Shown here: in pieces, positions 1-7,568 of the stretch | Numbering within the stretch: position 1 is the first letter of the stretch | How the letters are laid out: each line of letters opens with the position of its first letter | DNA from: Clostridiaceae bacterium | GTDB lineage: Bacteria; Bacillota; Clostridia; Oscillospirales; Acutalibacteraceae | NCBI GenBank assembly: GCA_016292455.1 | Contig: JAEDIL010000001.1 | Span: 1-64,000 of the forward strand | Direction: 5' to 3' | DNA length: 64,000 nucleotides | Notes under the pieces: model-generated | Database searches by the model: none | Seen by the model: the letters and a program-made list of their open reading frames with translations, nothing else | What the model was told of the DNA's origin: nothing | Made by a program: the position numbers and the translations under genes

Positions 1-27
1 AATAGTTTTTAGATTTTCGCTGAACAT
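1..27 (-). CDS. N-terminus of probable HTH (XRE-like) regulator, partial
   Basis: Nine codons are visible on the minus strand (MFSENLKTI) before the left edge cuts the gene. An SD-like GGAGGA lies at 34-40, about 7 bases before the ATG at 27. Short Met-Phe-Ser-Glu-Asn-Leu starts of this kind are common in XRE-family repressors, but nine residues cannot prove the family. Positions 41-200 upstream are AT-rich and probably hold its promoter; no clear -35/-10 pair was found there. Confidence 0.45.
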
Positions 28-203
28 TTCGTGTCCTCCCGGTGTTTTGATGTTCACATTCTACACTATCATCCACTGTTGCCACAAGCAACGCAAATTA
101 ACATTGACTTATTTACTATGTTGCAATATAAAAATCAGAATTTATCATCTCTAAAACTTCAGATTTTTCGATCCGTTTTGCATTTTTCATAATTCTGCGA
201 CAA

Positions 204-259
204 AATAAAAAAACCGGACACCAACATGAAAACAATCGTAACAAAACTGGTGTCCGGTT
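204..259 (-). terminator. Rho-independent terminator of tRNA-Gln
   Basis: A 12-bp perfect stem (212-223 with 248-259, AACCGGACACCA / TGGTGTCCGGTT) begins 1 base after the tRNA CCA end on the minus strand. A run of Us follows it (204-211). Position and orientation fit termination of the tRNA transcript. Confidence 0.85.
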
Positions 260-260
260 A

Positions 261-334
261 TGGCAGAGGTATAAGGATTCGAACCTTAAATGACGGAGTC
301 AGAGTCCGGAGTGTTACCGTTACACTATACCTCT
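261..334 (-). tRNA. tRNA-Gln (anticodon CTG)
   Basis: The minus strand folds as a cloverleaf: acceptor AGAGGTA/TACCTCT, a D-arm with AACGGT loop, anticodon loop CTCTGAC giving anticodon CTG, T-arm containing GGTTCGAATCC, discriminator G and an encoded CCA at 261-263. CTG reads CAG, so this is a glutamine tRNA, and G73 fits tRNA-Gln identity. The outermost anticodon-stem pair is a C-U mismatch and the first acceptor pair is A-U, both slightly unusual. It stands alone with its own promoter and terminator. Confidence 0.9.
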
Positions 335-372
335 ATATTCATTCTCACTGTTCCCTTTCAAGAACAAGTGGT

Positions 373-401
373 ATTATACACACCGCAGGAGTAAATGTCA
401 A
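373..401 (-). promoter_or_regulatory. SigA promoter of tRNA-Gln
   Basis: On the minus strand TTGACA (401-396) and TATAAT (378-373) are separated by 17 bp, both hexamers a perfect match to the housekeeping consensus. Transcription would start near 366, about 30 bases before the mature tRNA 5' end at 334. Confidence 0.85.
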
Positions 402-502
402 GGGTTTTATTAAATTATTTCTGCCTTCGTGCAAAATATACGCTTCGTGTCCGTTTTTACTTGCAGAGCGATGTGTAAAAGATACACGGCCGCTCATAAA
501 GA

Positions 503-531
503 TTGACATAAGAAGTATAATGGTATAGAAT
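503..531 (+). promoter_or_regulatory. SigA promoter of the alpha-galactosidase operon
   Basis: TTGACA (503-508), 17-bp spacer, TAGAAT (526-531). It lies 43 bp before the ATG at 574, leaving a short leader with SD AAGGAG at about 559. Confidence 0.75.
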
Positions 532-573
532 AAAATGGTATATCGGGTTCATGCCCGGAAAAGGAGAAAAATT

Positions 574-2928
574 ATGATATATGTAAACAGCAATAATGTA
601 TTTCATCTTCAAACAAACAACACCAGCTATGTCTTCCGCGCTATGCCCTCAGGTCAGCTTGAAGGAATGTATTACGGAAAAAGAATCAGGAATTGCGGCG
701 ATTTCACCTTTATGTATGACAAACACGAGTGCGGATACAGCAACGCCACTCCCCGCTCGCAGAAGGATACTTCCCTTTCGCTTGACCACATTGCTCTTGA
801 ATATTCTTCATACGGAAAAGGTGATTACCGTCAGAGCTCAATGCAGCTGCTTTCGGCTGACGACAACTTCACGACGGATTTCCTCTTCAAGAGTGCTGCC
901 GTTACCAAGGTAAAACCCGAGCTTGACGGACTTCCCTCAAGCTACGGCGAAAGCGAAACTCTGACCGTTGTTCTTGAAGACAAAATTCTCGGTGCACAGC
1001 TTCACCTTTTCTACACCGTTTTTGAGGATTGCAATGTCATCACAAGAAGCGTCAGACTTTTCAACAAGAGCGAAAAGAATATCAGAATCAAAAAGCTCAT
1101 GAGTATGCAGCTCGACCTTCAACGGGGCGACTATACCGTTCTGAGCTTTGACGGCGCATGGATAAGAGAACGCTATAAGCACGAACACAAGCTTGACTCG
1201 GGCGCATTCTCAATCGAATCAACAACCGGAACCAGCTCAAACCGCCACAATCCTTTCTTCGCCGTCAAAAACGGCGTATGCACCGAGACCGAAGGCGAAT
1301 GCTACGGCTTTAACCTTGTTTATTCCGGCAATCACCTTGAAAAATGCGAAATTTCCTCCCACGGTCTGCTGAGAATTCAGACCGGTATCAATCCGTTTGA
1401 GTTTGAATGGCTGCTGCATCCCGGCGAAAGCTTTGACACCCCCGAAAGTGTTCTCACTTTCAGCGCAAACGGTCTCAACGGAATGAGCCGCAATATGCAC
1501 CTTTTTGTCAAAGAACACATCGTCAGAGGATATTGGAAAAACAAGGAACGCCCCATTCTCGTCAACAACTGGGAAGCCACTTACTTCAATTTCAATGAAA
1601 AGAAGATTCTCGACATAGCCAGGGCAACCAAGGAAATCGGCGGCGAAATGTTTGTTCTTGACGACGGCTGGTTCGGAAAACGCAACAACGACAAGTCCTC
1701 GCTCGGAGACTGGTATGTGAACAAAAAGAAGCTCCCCTCCGGAATTGACGGACTTGCAAAAAAAATCAACGAAATGGGGCTCAAATTCGGTCTCTGGGTT
1801 GAACCCGAAATGGTCTCTCCGGACAGCGACCTTTACCGCGCACATCCCGACTGGGCAATCAAAACAGACGTATATGAACCCTCACAGGGCAGAAACCAGC
1901 TTGTTCTTGACCTTACCAACCCCGAGGTTGTTGAATACCTCATCAACACTCTGACCGATGTTTTCAGATACGGTCACATTGAATACATAAAATGGGACAA
2001 CAACCGTCAGATGACCGACGTTTTCTCTCACCGCAAGGACGCAAGGAGCGGCGAATTCTTCCACCGCTATATGCTCGGTCTCTACAAAGTATGGAGCGCG
2101 CTGACCGAAAAATTCCCGGAAATTCTCTTTGAAGCCTGTTCAAGCGGCGGTAACCGCTTTGACCTCGGCACATTCTGCTATATGCCTCAGTGCTGGACCA
2201 GCGACAACACCGACGCTCTCGAAAGGGTATATATTCAGTCCGGCACATCATACGGCTATCCGCAGTCGGTTATGACGATGCACGTTGCCTGCACCCCGTC
2301 TTTCGCCTGCCTTCGTCCCTCTTCAATTGAGCACCGCTTCAATGTTGCCGCTTTCGGTCTGCTCGGCTATGAGCTTGACGTAACCAACCTTTCGCGCTTT
2401 GACAAAGCCGCCGTCAAAAAGCAGATTGAATATTACAAAAAGCACCGCTATCTTCTTCAATTCGGTGAATTTGACCGGATCGGCGATTTCTTCACCGATA
2501 ACATTGCAAAGTGGCAGATTACTTCTCCCGACAAAAAGGAGAGCATTCTCGGCTACTTCATCAACCGAGTAACTCCCAACTGGGGCAACGACGTCATACG
2601 CTTTACCGGTCTCGACGAGGAAAAGGACTATGAGCTTTCGGCAAGAACACAGCTGTTCTCCATCCGCAACCTCGGTGAAATCATCAATACTCCCCTGCCC
2701 AAGAAGATTGACGTTGAGGACAGCCGTCTGTTTGACTTCCTTGTTGAAACCGTCAAGCTCAGGACAGAAAAAGAGGAATACACCGTCGGCGGCGACGCAC
2801 TCATGAGTGCAGGTCTCAAACCGCACCAGCCGTTCGTCCTCAGCGGCTACAAATTCGGCGTTTCAAGAATCCTCCTTGACAACGATTCAAGAATGTATTA
2901 TCTCAAAGAAAAGGTTCAGGAAGCATGA
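574..2928 (+). CDS. GH36 alpha-galactosidase
   Basis: A 784-residue glycoside hydrolase family 36 enzyme that removes terminal alpha-galactosyl (or alpha-GalNAc) residues from oligosaccharides. The start is the ATG at 574, after SD AAGGAG; an upstream in-frame start at 535 overlaps the -10 element and lacks an SD. There is no signal peptide, so the protein should be cytoplasmic. GH36 hallmarks are clear: KWDNNR with the nucleophile Asp at residue 475, CSSGGNRFD, and WTSDNTD with the acid/base Asp at residue 544, close to the spacing of Geobacillus AgaA. The length is near the family norm of about 730. It is the first gene of a tight operon (ATGA overlap with the next gene) with a CBM9-like protein and a sugar kinase. 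Substrate choice between galactosides and GalNAc-containing glycans cannot be read from sequence alone. Confidence 0.95.
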   Translation: MIYVNSNNVFHLQTNNTSYVFRAMPSGQLEGMYYGKRIRNCGDFTFMYDKHECGYSNATPRSQKDTSLSLDHIALEYSSYGKGDYRQSSMQLLSADDNFTTDFLFKSAAVTKVKPELDGLPSSYGESETLTVVLEDKILGAQLHLFYTVFEDCNVITRSVRLFNKSEKNIRIKKLMSMQLDLQRGDYTVLSFDGAWIRERYKHEHKLDSGAFSIESTTGTSSNRHNPFFAVKNGVCTETEGECYGFNLVYSGNHLEKCEISSHGLLRIQTGINPFEFEWLLHPGESFDTPESVLTFSANGLNGMSRNMHLFVKEHIVRGYWKNKERPILVNNWEATYFNFNEKKILDIARATKEIGGEMFVLDDGWFGKRNNDKSSLGDWYVNKKKLPSGIDGLAKKINEMGLKFGLWVEPEMVSPDSDLYRAHPDWAIKTDVYEPSQGRNQLVLDLTNPEVVEYLINTLTDVFRYGHIEYIKWDNNRQMTDVFSHRKDARSGEFFHRYMLGLYKVWSALTEKFPEILFEACSSGGNRFDLGTFCYMPQCWTSDNTDALERVYIQSGTSYGYPQSVMTMHVACTPSFACLRPSSIEHRFNVAAFGLLGYELDVTNLSRFDKAAVKKQIEYYKKHRYLLQFGEFDRIGDFFTDNIAKWQITSPDKKESILGYFINRVTPNWGNDVIRFTGLDEEKDYELSARTQLFSIRNLGEIINTPLPKKIDVEDSRLFDFLVETVKLRTEKEEYTVGGDALMSAGLKPHQPFVLSGYKFGVSRILLDNDSRMYYLKEKVQEA

Positions 2929-3551
2929 GAAAAACATACGAAACCCTCTGCTTTTCCGACGCTCCCGACTGGGAAAGAGTTCCTGTCGGCACAATTGACT
3001 GCTTTCAGTGGGAAAACGAAGAAAAGTTCCGCCCGCTGAGCAGTTTTCAGATGTGCTTTGTCAGAAACAAGGGCATCTTTGTCAGAATGGAGTCAGACGA
3101 GACCGCGCTTCGCGCTGTTTGCACAGAGCGCGACGAAAATGTCTGGGAAGACAGCTGCCTTGAATTCTTCTTCTCTCCCGATGAAAACGCAGGATACCTG
3201 AACATTGAAACGAACCCCAACGGCGCTTACCTCACACAAGTGGGTGCAAAACGGGAAAACCGCCGTTTTCTCAAAGAGCTGACCGCTCTTTCGCCCGAGG
3301 TCAAAGGAAGCATCACAGAAAACGGCTGGGGCATTGAGCTTTTTCTTCCCTGCGCCATTTTTGAAGAAGCCTTCAAAATCGGCTTTTCCGCTTTGCCCGG
3401 AGTGTACCGCGGAAACTTCTATAAATGCGGCGACCTGACTCAAAAGCCGCATTACGGCTCGTTTTCTCCGATGAGAAGGGAGCTGACTTTCGGCTTTCAT
3501 GACCCCGAGTATTTTGCAACAATAATTGTTAAGGAAGATGAACATGATTAA
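2925..3551 (+). CDS. CBM9-like carbohydrate-binding protein
   Basis: A 208-residue protein resembling a free-standing family 9-like carbohydrate-binding (DOMON-type) domain. Recognisable features are the ENVWEDSCLEFFFSPD segment near residue 70, the following N-x-E-x-N-P-N-G strand, and a late GNFYKCG...HYGSFSPM stretch. There is no signal peptide and no catalytic domain, which is odd because CBM9 modules usually sit on secreted xylanases. The ATG overlaps the stop of the GH36 gene (ATGA), so the two are translationally coupled. The location suggests it handles the same sugar inside the cell, perhaps as a non-catalytic partner; that is inference. Confidence 0.75.
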   Translation: MRKTYETLCFSDAPDWERVPVGTIDCFQWENEEKFRPLSSFQMCFVRNKGIFVRMESDETALRAVCTERDENVWEDSCLEFFFSPDENAGYLNIETNPNGAYLTQVGAKRENRRFLKELTALSPEVKGSITENGWGIELFLPCAIFEEAFKIGFSALPGVYRGNFYKCGDLTQKPHYGSFSPMRRELTFGFHDPEYFATIIVKEDEHD

Positions 3552-4665
3552 CAACGAATCAATTCTCAACGTTTGCCGCGCTTTCGGAATTGACGGCAGA
3601 TTGACTAAGACCAAGCCTCTCACCGACGGACACATCAACACCACAATCTGCGCCGTTTTTGAAACTGACGAGGGAGTTAAAAAATACCTCGTTCAAAAAA
3701 TCAACACTAATGTTTTCAAAAATCCGGACGCGCTGATGAACAATATTGTCAACGTCACCCACTTTCTCAGAAAAAAAATCCGTGCTTCCGGCGGCGACCC
3801 GGAAAGAGAGACTCTTCACTTTCTGAAAACATCGGACGGCGGTCTTTACTTCAAAGACGAAAACGGCTGCTGGCGCATTTACCGTTTCATTGATGATTCC
3901 TACACCTATAACATGATTGACAGCATTGAGGTTTTCTGCAACGCCGGCGAAAGCTTCGGAAAATTTCAGAAGCTCCTCAACGATTATCCGAGCGAAACGC
4001 TCCTTGAAACCATTCCGGATTTCCACAACACACCAAAGCGCATCGAAAACCTTGAAGCTTCGGCAAAGGCTGACGTCTGCGCAAGAAAAGCGGGCGTTCA
4101 GAAGGAAATTGACTTTGCCCTCGCAAGAAAAGACAAGGCAGGTCTTGCCCTTGAACTTTGCGAAAACGGAGAAATTCCGCTTCGCGTTACCCACAATGAC
4201 ACAAAGCTCAACAACATTCTTTTTGACTCCCAAAGCCACAAGGGAATTTGCGTAATTGACCTTGACACAATCATGCCCGGTCTTTCGCTTTATGACTTCG
4301 GAGACGCAATCCGCTTCGGCGCAAAAACAGCCGAAGAGGACGAAGCCGACCTTTCAAAGGTTTCCGTTTCGCTCGAGCTTTATGAAGCATACACACGCGG
4401 CTACCTTTCAAGCTGCGCCGCCGCGCTGACAAAAGCCGAGGTTGACTCTCTCGCATATTCCGCTTTCCTTATGACCTATGAATGCGGCGTCCGCTTCCTC
4501 ACCGACTACCTTGACGGCGACGTATACTTCAAAACCGCCTACCCCGAGCACAACCTTGTCAGAGCGCGTAATCAGTTCAAAATGGTTGAAGAAATTGAAA
4601 AGAACCTTGACGAAATGAAGCGTATTACAAAAAGAATATACAAGGAAATTATTCAGAATTCATAA
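3544..4665 (+). CDS. APH-fold sugar kinase (N-acetylhexosamine 1-kinase-like)
   Basis: A 373-residue aminoglycoside-phosphotransferase-fold kinase resembling NahK/LnpB, which phosphorylates GlcNAc/GalNAc (or galactose) at C1. The catalytic loop is THNDTKLNNILFD with the base Asp at residue 219, followed by the Mg-binding IDLDTIMPG. An N-terminal DGHINTT segment resembles the nucleotide-binding loop. The start chosen is ATG 3544, 8 bp after AAGGA; it overlaps the CBM9-like gene by 8 bp. ATG 3538 is too close to that SD. The kinase would trap the sugar freed by the GH36 enzyme as a sugar 1-phosphate. Choline- or homoserine-kinase-like activity is possible but less likely in this context. Confidence 0.8.
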   Translation: MINNESILNVCRAFGIDGRLTKTKPLTDGHINTTICAVFETDEGVKKYLVQKINTNVFKNPDALMNNIVNVTHFLRKKIRASGGDPERETLHFLKTSDGGLYFKDENGCWRIYRFIDDSYTYNMIDSIEVFCNAGESFGKFQKLLNDYPSETLLETIPDFHNTPKRIENLEASAKADVCARKAGVQKEIDFALARKDKAGLALELCENGEIPLRVTHNDTKLNNILFDSQSHKGICVIDLDTIMPGLSLYDFGDAIRFGAKTAEEDEADLSKVSVSLELYEAYTRGYLSSCAAALTKAEVDSLAYSAFLMTYECGVRFLTDYLDGDVYFKTAYPEHNLVRARNQFKMVEEIEKNLDEMKRITKRIYKEIIQNS

Positions 4666-4686
4666 TCAGAGATTTGCACCAGGCAA

Positions 4687-4730
4687 GGGGCTGTAAAAAA
4701 CGAATGTTTTTTACAGCCCCTTCAGTGTTC
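4687..4730 (+). terminator. Terminator-like hairpin after the GH36 operon
   Basis: A perfect 14-bp stem, GGGGCTGTAAAAAA (4687-4700) with TTTTTTACAGCCCC (4707-4720), lies 21 bp past the kinase stop. The downstream U-tract is weak (TTCAGTGTT). The rest of 4666-4850 holds no other recognisable element. Confidence 0.65.
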
Positions 4731-4854
4731 CGGCTTTGCTTTCAGACCGTAATCTGACCGTCAGCTGATTCTACATGGGCAGCCGCTGTTTTCAATCCGG
4801 TCTTTTTTACTTGTCAGGCGCAATCAGCAAATAAAAGAATTTTTCAAAAACCGC

Positions 4855-4885
4855 TTGACACTGACGTTACGTCATAGTGTAATAT
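4855..4885 (+). promoter_or_regulatory. MerR-type promoter with 19-bp spacer and operator dyad
   Basis: TTGACA (4855-4860) and TAATAT (4880-4885) are separated by 19 bp, the stretched spacing typical of MerR-family targets. The spacer holds the palindrome TGACGTTACGTCA (4862-4874). It directly precedes the merR-type gene, so autoregulation by DNA distortion is the natural reading. Confidence 0.8.
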
Positions 4886-4909
4886 ACAAATCACCGGGAG
4901 GGATAAGCA

Positions 4910-5638
4910 ATGAAAACTGTTCACGAAGTCAGCGAAATGACAAACCTGAGCGTCCGCGCTCTGCATCATTATGACGCAATCGGTCTTTTAAAGCCGGCAA
5001 AAGTCACCGAGGCGGGATACAGACTTTATGATGACGAGCAGCTGCGGAGGATTCAAAGCATTTTGTTTTTCCGCGAGCTTGAATTTCCGCTCAAAGAAAT
5101 CAAAGCAATTCTTGATGACCCCGACTTTGACGAAAAACAGGCTCTGGCGGATCAGCTCCGACTTCTTGAAGCAAAAAAGCAACAGCTTGAAAAGCTCATA
5201 GTTCTCGCCCGGAACACACTTGAAAAAGGAGCAATTAACATGGATTTTTCTGCATTTGACAAAAGCGAGCTTGAATCCCTTTCAGAAGAAGTTAAGAGAA
5301 GATGGGGTTCAACGGAAAGCTATAAAGAATATGAACAAAAAACAAAGGGACAAAGCGACGAAGAAAAGCTTAAAACGGGCGACAGAATAATGGAAATCTT
5401 TGCTGAAATCGGAAAGCTCAGGGAGCTTGACCCGCGCGATAAAAGAGTTCTTGAAAAAATCAGCGTGCTTCAAGCGTTCATTACCGAAACAAGCTACACC
5501 TGCACAAAGGAAATGCTCAGCTGTCTCGGTCAGATGTACGTTGCAGACGAGCGGTTCAAAAAGAACATCGACCGATACGGCGGTGAGGGTACGGCAGAAT
5601 TCGCCGCAAAAGCAATTGAAGAGTTCTGCAAAAGCTGA
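4910..5638 (+). CDS. MerR-family regulator with TipAS ligand domain (TipAL-like)
   Basis: A 242-residue transcription activator. Residues 1-70 are a MerR winged helix (TVHEVSEMTNLSVRALHHYD, then AGYRLYDDEQLRRIQ), followed by a dimerising coiled coil at about 75-108. Residues 115-242 resemble the TipAS antibiotic-recognition domain (AFDKSELESLSEEVKRRWG, then the late YTCTKEMLSCLGQMYVADERF helix). TipAL-type proteins bind thiopeptides or other amphiphilic drugs and activate promoters with 19-bp spacers, exactly what precedes this gene. SD GGGAGG lies at about 4897. No drug exporter follows on the same strand, so its target may be only itself or a distant gene. Confidence 0.88.
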   Translation: MKTVHEVSEMTNLSVRALHHYDAIGLLKPAKVTEAGYRLYDDEQLRRIQSILFFRELEFPLKEIKAILDDPDFDEKQALADQLRLLEAKKQQLEKLIVLARNTLEKGAINMDFSAFDKSELESLSEEVKRRWGSTESYKEYEQKTKGQSDEEKLKTGDRIMEIFAEIGKLRELDPRDKRVLEKISVLQAFITETSYTCTKEMLSCLGQMYVADERFKKNIDRYGGEGTAEFAAKAIEEFCKS

Positions 5639-5768
5639 AAACCCGACTCCCTGCGGCGATTTGCTGCCAGAGGTAAATTTCAAGAATGTAATCGGTCTGT
5701 CAATGTAATCGAAAAGAAACTTTATTGTCAACCGTAAAGTCGGGACTGACGTATTCAGAACAGAAAAA

Positions 5769-5828
5769 AAGCTATAATTCATTTTGGCGGAAAGCCTCAG
5801 CTCTGCCATTGAATTATAGCTTTTTGTT
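5769..5828. terminator. Bidirectional terminator between merR-type and tauE-like genes
   Basis: A 12-bp stem (5769-5780 with 5811-5822, AAGCTATAATTC / GAATTATAGCTT) is flanked by A- and T-runs, so it can end transcripts from both sides. The remainder of 5639-5912 shows no gene or other motif. Confidence 0.8.
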
Positions 5829-5912
5829 TTGACGATAACTGAACACGAACAACTAAATAGTTATGAAAACACTTTTACCGTAAGAACCCAAAAACTCACC
5901 TTCAAAATTCTT

Positions 5913-6689
5913 TCATTTCAGCAGTGAGAACGCAAAAACAACAATACCGAGAACAATCAGAATAACTCCGGTTGCGCGGTTGAGCGTTTTGGGCTGAGCC
6001 TTATTTGCAATAACGGCAGCAATTCTTGCCCACAAAAGCGTGAACAGAACGCAAAGCACAAAAACTGTCCAATCCGGAGCACCGCCGATTGCGAAATGCG
6101 AAACTGCTCCGGTCAGCGCTGTGAACGCCATGATGAACACACTCGTTCCGACTGCGGTTTTAAGCTCATAGCCCAGAACAGACGTCAGAATAAGCAGCAT
6201 CATCATTCCGCCGCCCGCACCGACAAAGCCGCAGACAAAACCGATACCTGTTCCGCAGACCACCGACTGAACAGCACGCTTTTTTGCCGAAGTTCCGTTC
6301 ATTGCCTCCTTGGTCGTCATAACCGGACGGACAATAAACTTTATTCCGAGCAAAAAGGTCATGCCAACGGAAAAGCCGCCCATTGTTGCAGAAGGAAGCA
6401 GACTTGCAAGGTAGCTTCCGACAACTGTAAAAGTGAGCACGCTCGCCATCATTATCAGACCGTTGCGGACATCGAGATTTTTATGCCTGCCATAGGTATA
6501 CGCCGAAACCGCGCTCGCCAGAACATCTGAGGAAAGCGCAATGCCAACCGCCATGTACGGCTCCATGCCGAGAAAAGTCACGAGCATCGGAGTGATGACA
6601 GCCGCAGCGCTCATTCCGGCAAAGCCGGTTCCGAGTCCTGCGCCCATTCCTGCAAAAAACGTCACCAGGATAATTCTCAATATATCCAA
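5913..6689 (-). CDS. TauE/SafE-family membrane transporter
   Basis: An integral membrane protein of about 258 residues, of the family that exports sulfite, sulfoacetate or other anions. It shows two Gly-rich halves (GMGAGLGTGFAGMSAAAVITP near the start and FVCGFVGAGGGMMMLLIL mid-protein), the family's internal repeat, and about eight hydrophobic helices. The start is uncertain. The SD AAGGA (6704-6700) fits the TTG at 6689 (10-bp spacing); a GTG at 6698 is too close and the ATG at 6839 would overlap the vWA gene. It follows the vWA gene with a structured 100-base leader. Substrate is unknown. Confidence 0.85.
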   Translation of the reverse strand: MDILRIILVTFFAGMGAGLGTGFAGMSAAAVITPMLVTFLGMEPYMAVGIALSSDVLASAVSAYTYGRHKNLDVRNGLIMMASVLTFTVVGSYLASLLPSATMGGFSVGMTFLLGIKFIVRPVMTTKEAMNGTSAKKRAVQSVVCGTGIGFVCGFVGAGGGMMMLLILTSVLGYELKTAVGTSVFIMAFTALTGAVSHFAIGGAPDWTVFVLCVLFTLLWARIAAVIANKAQPKTLNRATGVILIVLGIVVFAFSLLK

Positions 6690-6716
6690 AACATTCACGT
6701 CCTTAATGTAACTACC

Positions 6717-6754
6717 GGAGCTGTTGCCCCCTGCCTGAGCAAGGTAACAGCCCC
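6717..6754 (-). promoter_or_regulatory. Structured leader hairpin upstream of tauE-like gene
   Basis: As minus-strand RNA this segment forms a 9-bp outer helix (GGGGCUGUU / AACAGCUCC) and a 5-bp inner helix (CCUUG / CAGGG). Both pair fully only with G-U wobbles on the minus strand. No U-tract follows, so it does not look like a terminator. A regulatory leader or RNA-processing site is possible. Confidence 0.4.
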
Positions 6755-6798
6755 GATGTTCTTTATGATACCATAAGAAACGCGATGAGTCAACCGAA

Positions 6799-7455
6799 TC
6801 AGCGTTTTTCCTTTCCCCTTGACTTATAATCCTCATCAATACGTCTTTTCCACGCCGAGGTCAGAGGAGCACTGCGGCGTACAGAGGAAACCGCGTCGCT
6901 GAGAACTTCATAGTTGAGCTGCGTGCCTTCGCTGTCGCAGTTATAGTCCACCGCTCTGTCTGCGCCGATTCCGAACTGCCTTGCGGTTGCAATTGCGTCA
7001 ATGTTTGCGCCGAGGAACAAAAACTCCCACCCGTACTTTTCTTTCTCTTTTTCAATCATTCTTCTGACCTTTTCAATGTCATAGCAGCGGCTGGCGTTTT
7101 CCATTCCGTCCGTTGTGATTACGAACAGAGTGTGTTCGGGAACGTCCTCTTCTCTTGCATATTTGTGAACATTTGCAATGTGGTGAATTGCCCCGCCGAT
7201 TGCGTCAAGCAAAGCTGTACACCCGCGGACAAAATAGTCCCTTTCGGTCAGCGGCTGAATTTTTTCAAGCGGAACACGGTCATGAATAACCTCGCTGACA
7301 TCGTCAAAAACAACTGTGGAAACAATTGCTTCGCCCTCTTCCTTTTTCTGTCTGCCGATCATTGAGTTGAAGCCGCCGACGGTGTCGCTTTCAAGTCCTG
7401 CCATTGAACCGCTGCGATCAAGAATGAATACGATTTCGGTAAGTCCTTTTTTCAT
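6799..7455 (-). CDS. von Willebrand factor A domain protein (TerY/YegL-like)
   Basis: A 218-residue single-domain vWA protein. The MIDAS metal site is intact: DRSGSM near residue 15, the Thr in GCTALLDA near residue 80, and TTDGMEN near residue 115. It has no signal peptide or membrane segment, so it acts in the cytoplasm, as do TerY-type proteins linked to phosphorylation and stress modules. The start is ATG 7455 behind GGAGG (7464-7468). Upstream lies a macro-domain gene on the same strand, and an intrinsic terminator abuts the SD. Function is not established; partner binding through the MIDAS site is inferred from the family. Confidence 0.88.
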   Translation of the reverse strand: MKKGLTEIVFILDRSGSMAGLESDTVGGFNSMIGRQKKEEGEAIVSTVVFDDVSEVIHDRVPLEKIQPLTERDYFVRGCTALLDAIGGAIHHIANVHKYAREEDVPEHTLFVITTDGMENASRCYDIEKVRRMIEKEKEKYGWEFLFLGANIDAIATARQFGIGADRAVDYNCDSEGTQLNYEVLSDAVSSVRRSAPLTSAWKRRIDEDYKSRGKEKR

Positions 7456-7468
7456 GTTTAATACCTCC

Positions 7469-7505
7469 AAAAAAATATGACTGCGCGGATTAACCTTGCA
7501 GTCAT
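7469..7505 (-). terminator. Intrinsic terminator/attenuator abutting the vWA gene SD
   Basis: On the minus strand an 8-bp stem, ATGACTGC (7505-7498) with GCAGTCAT (7484-7477), is followed by seven Us (7475-7469). These run straight into the GGAGG ribosome binding site. It can end the macro-gene transcript or, if bypassed, control expression of the vWA gene. Confidence 0.7.
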
Positions 7506-7568
7506 ACTATACAGCGGTTTTTATTCCAATTGGTCGCCCGGAAAGCGACAACTGAAAGCCATGCCGTT

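Noticed and set aside
226..528. 100-codon plus-strand open frame
   Set aside because: It runs antisense through the tRNA-Gln and its terminator and has no SD or protein-like composition.
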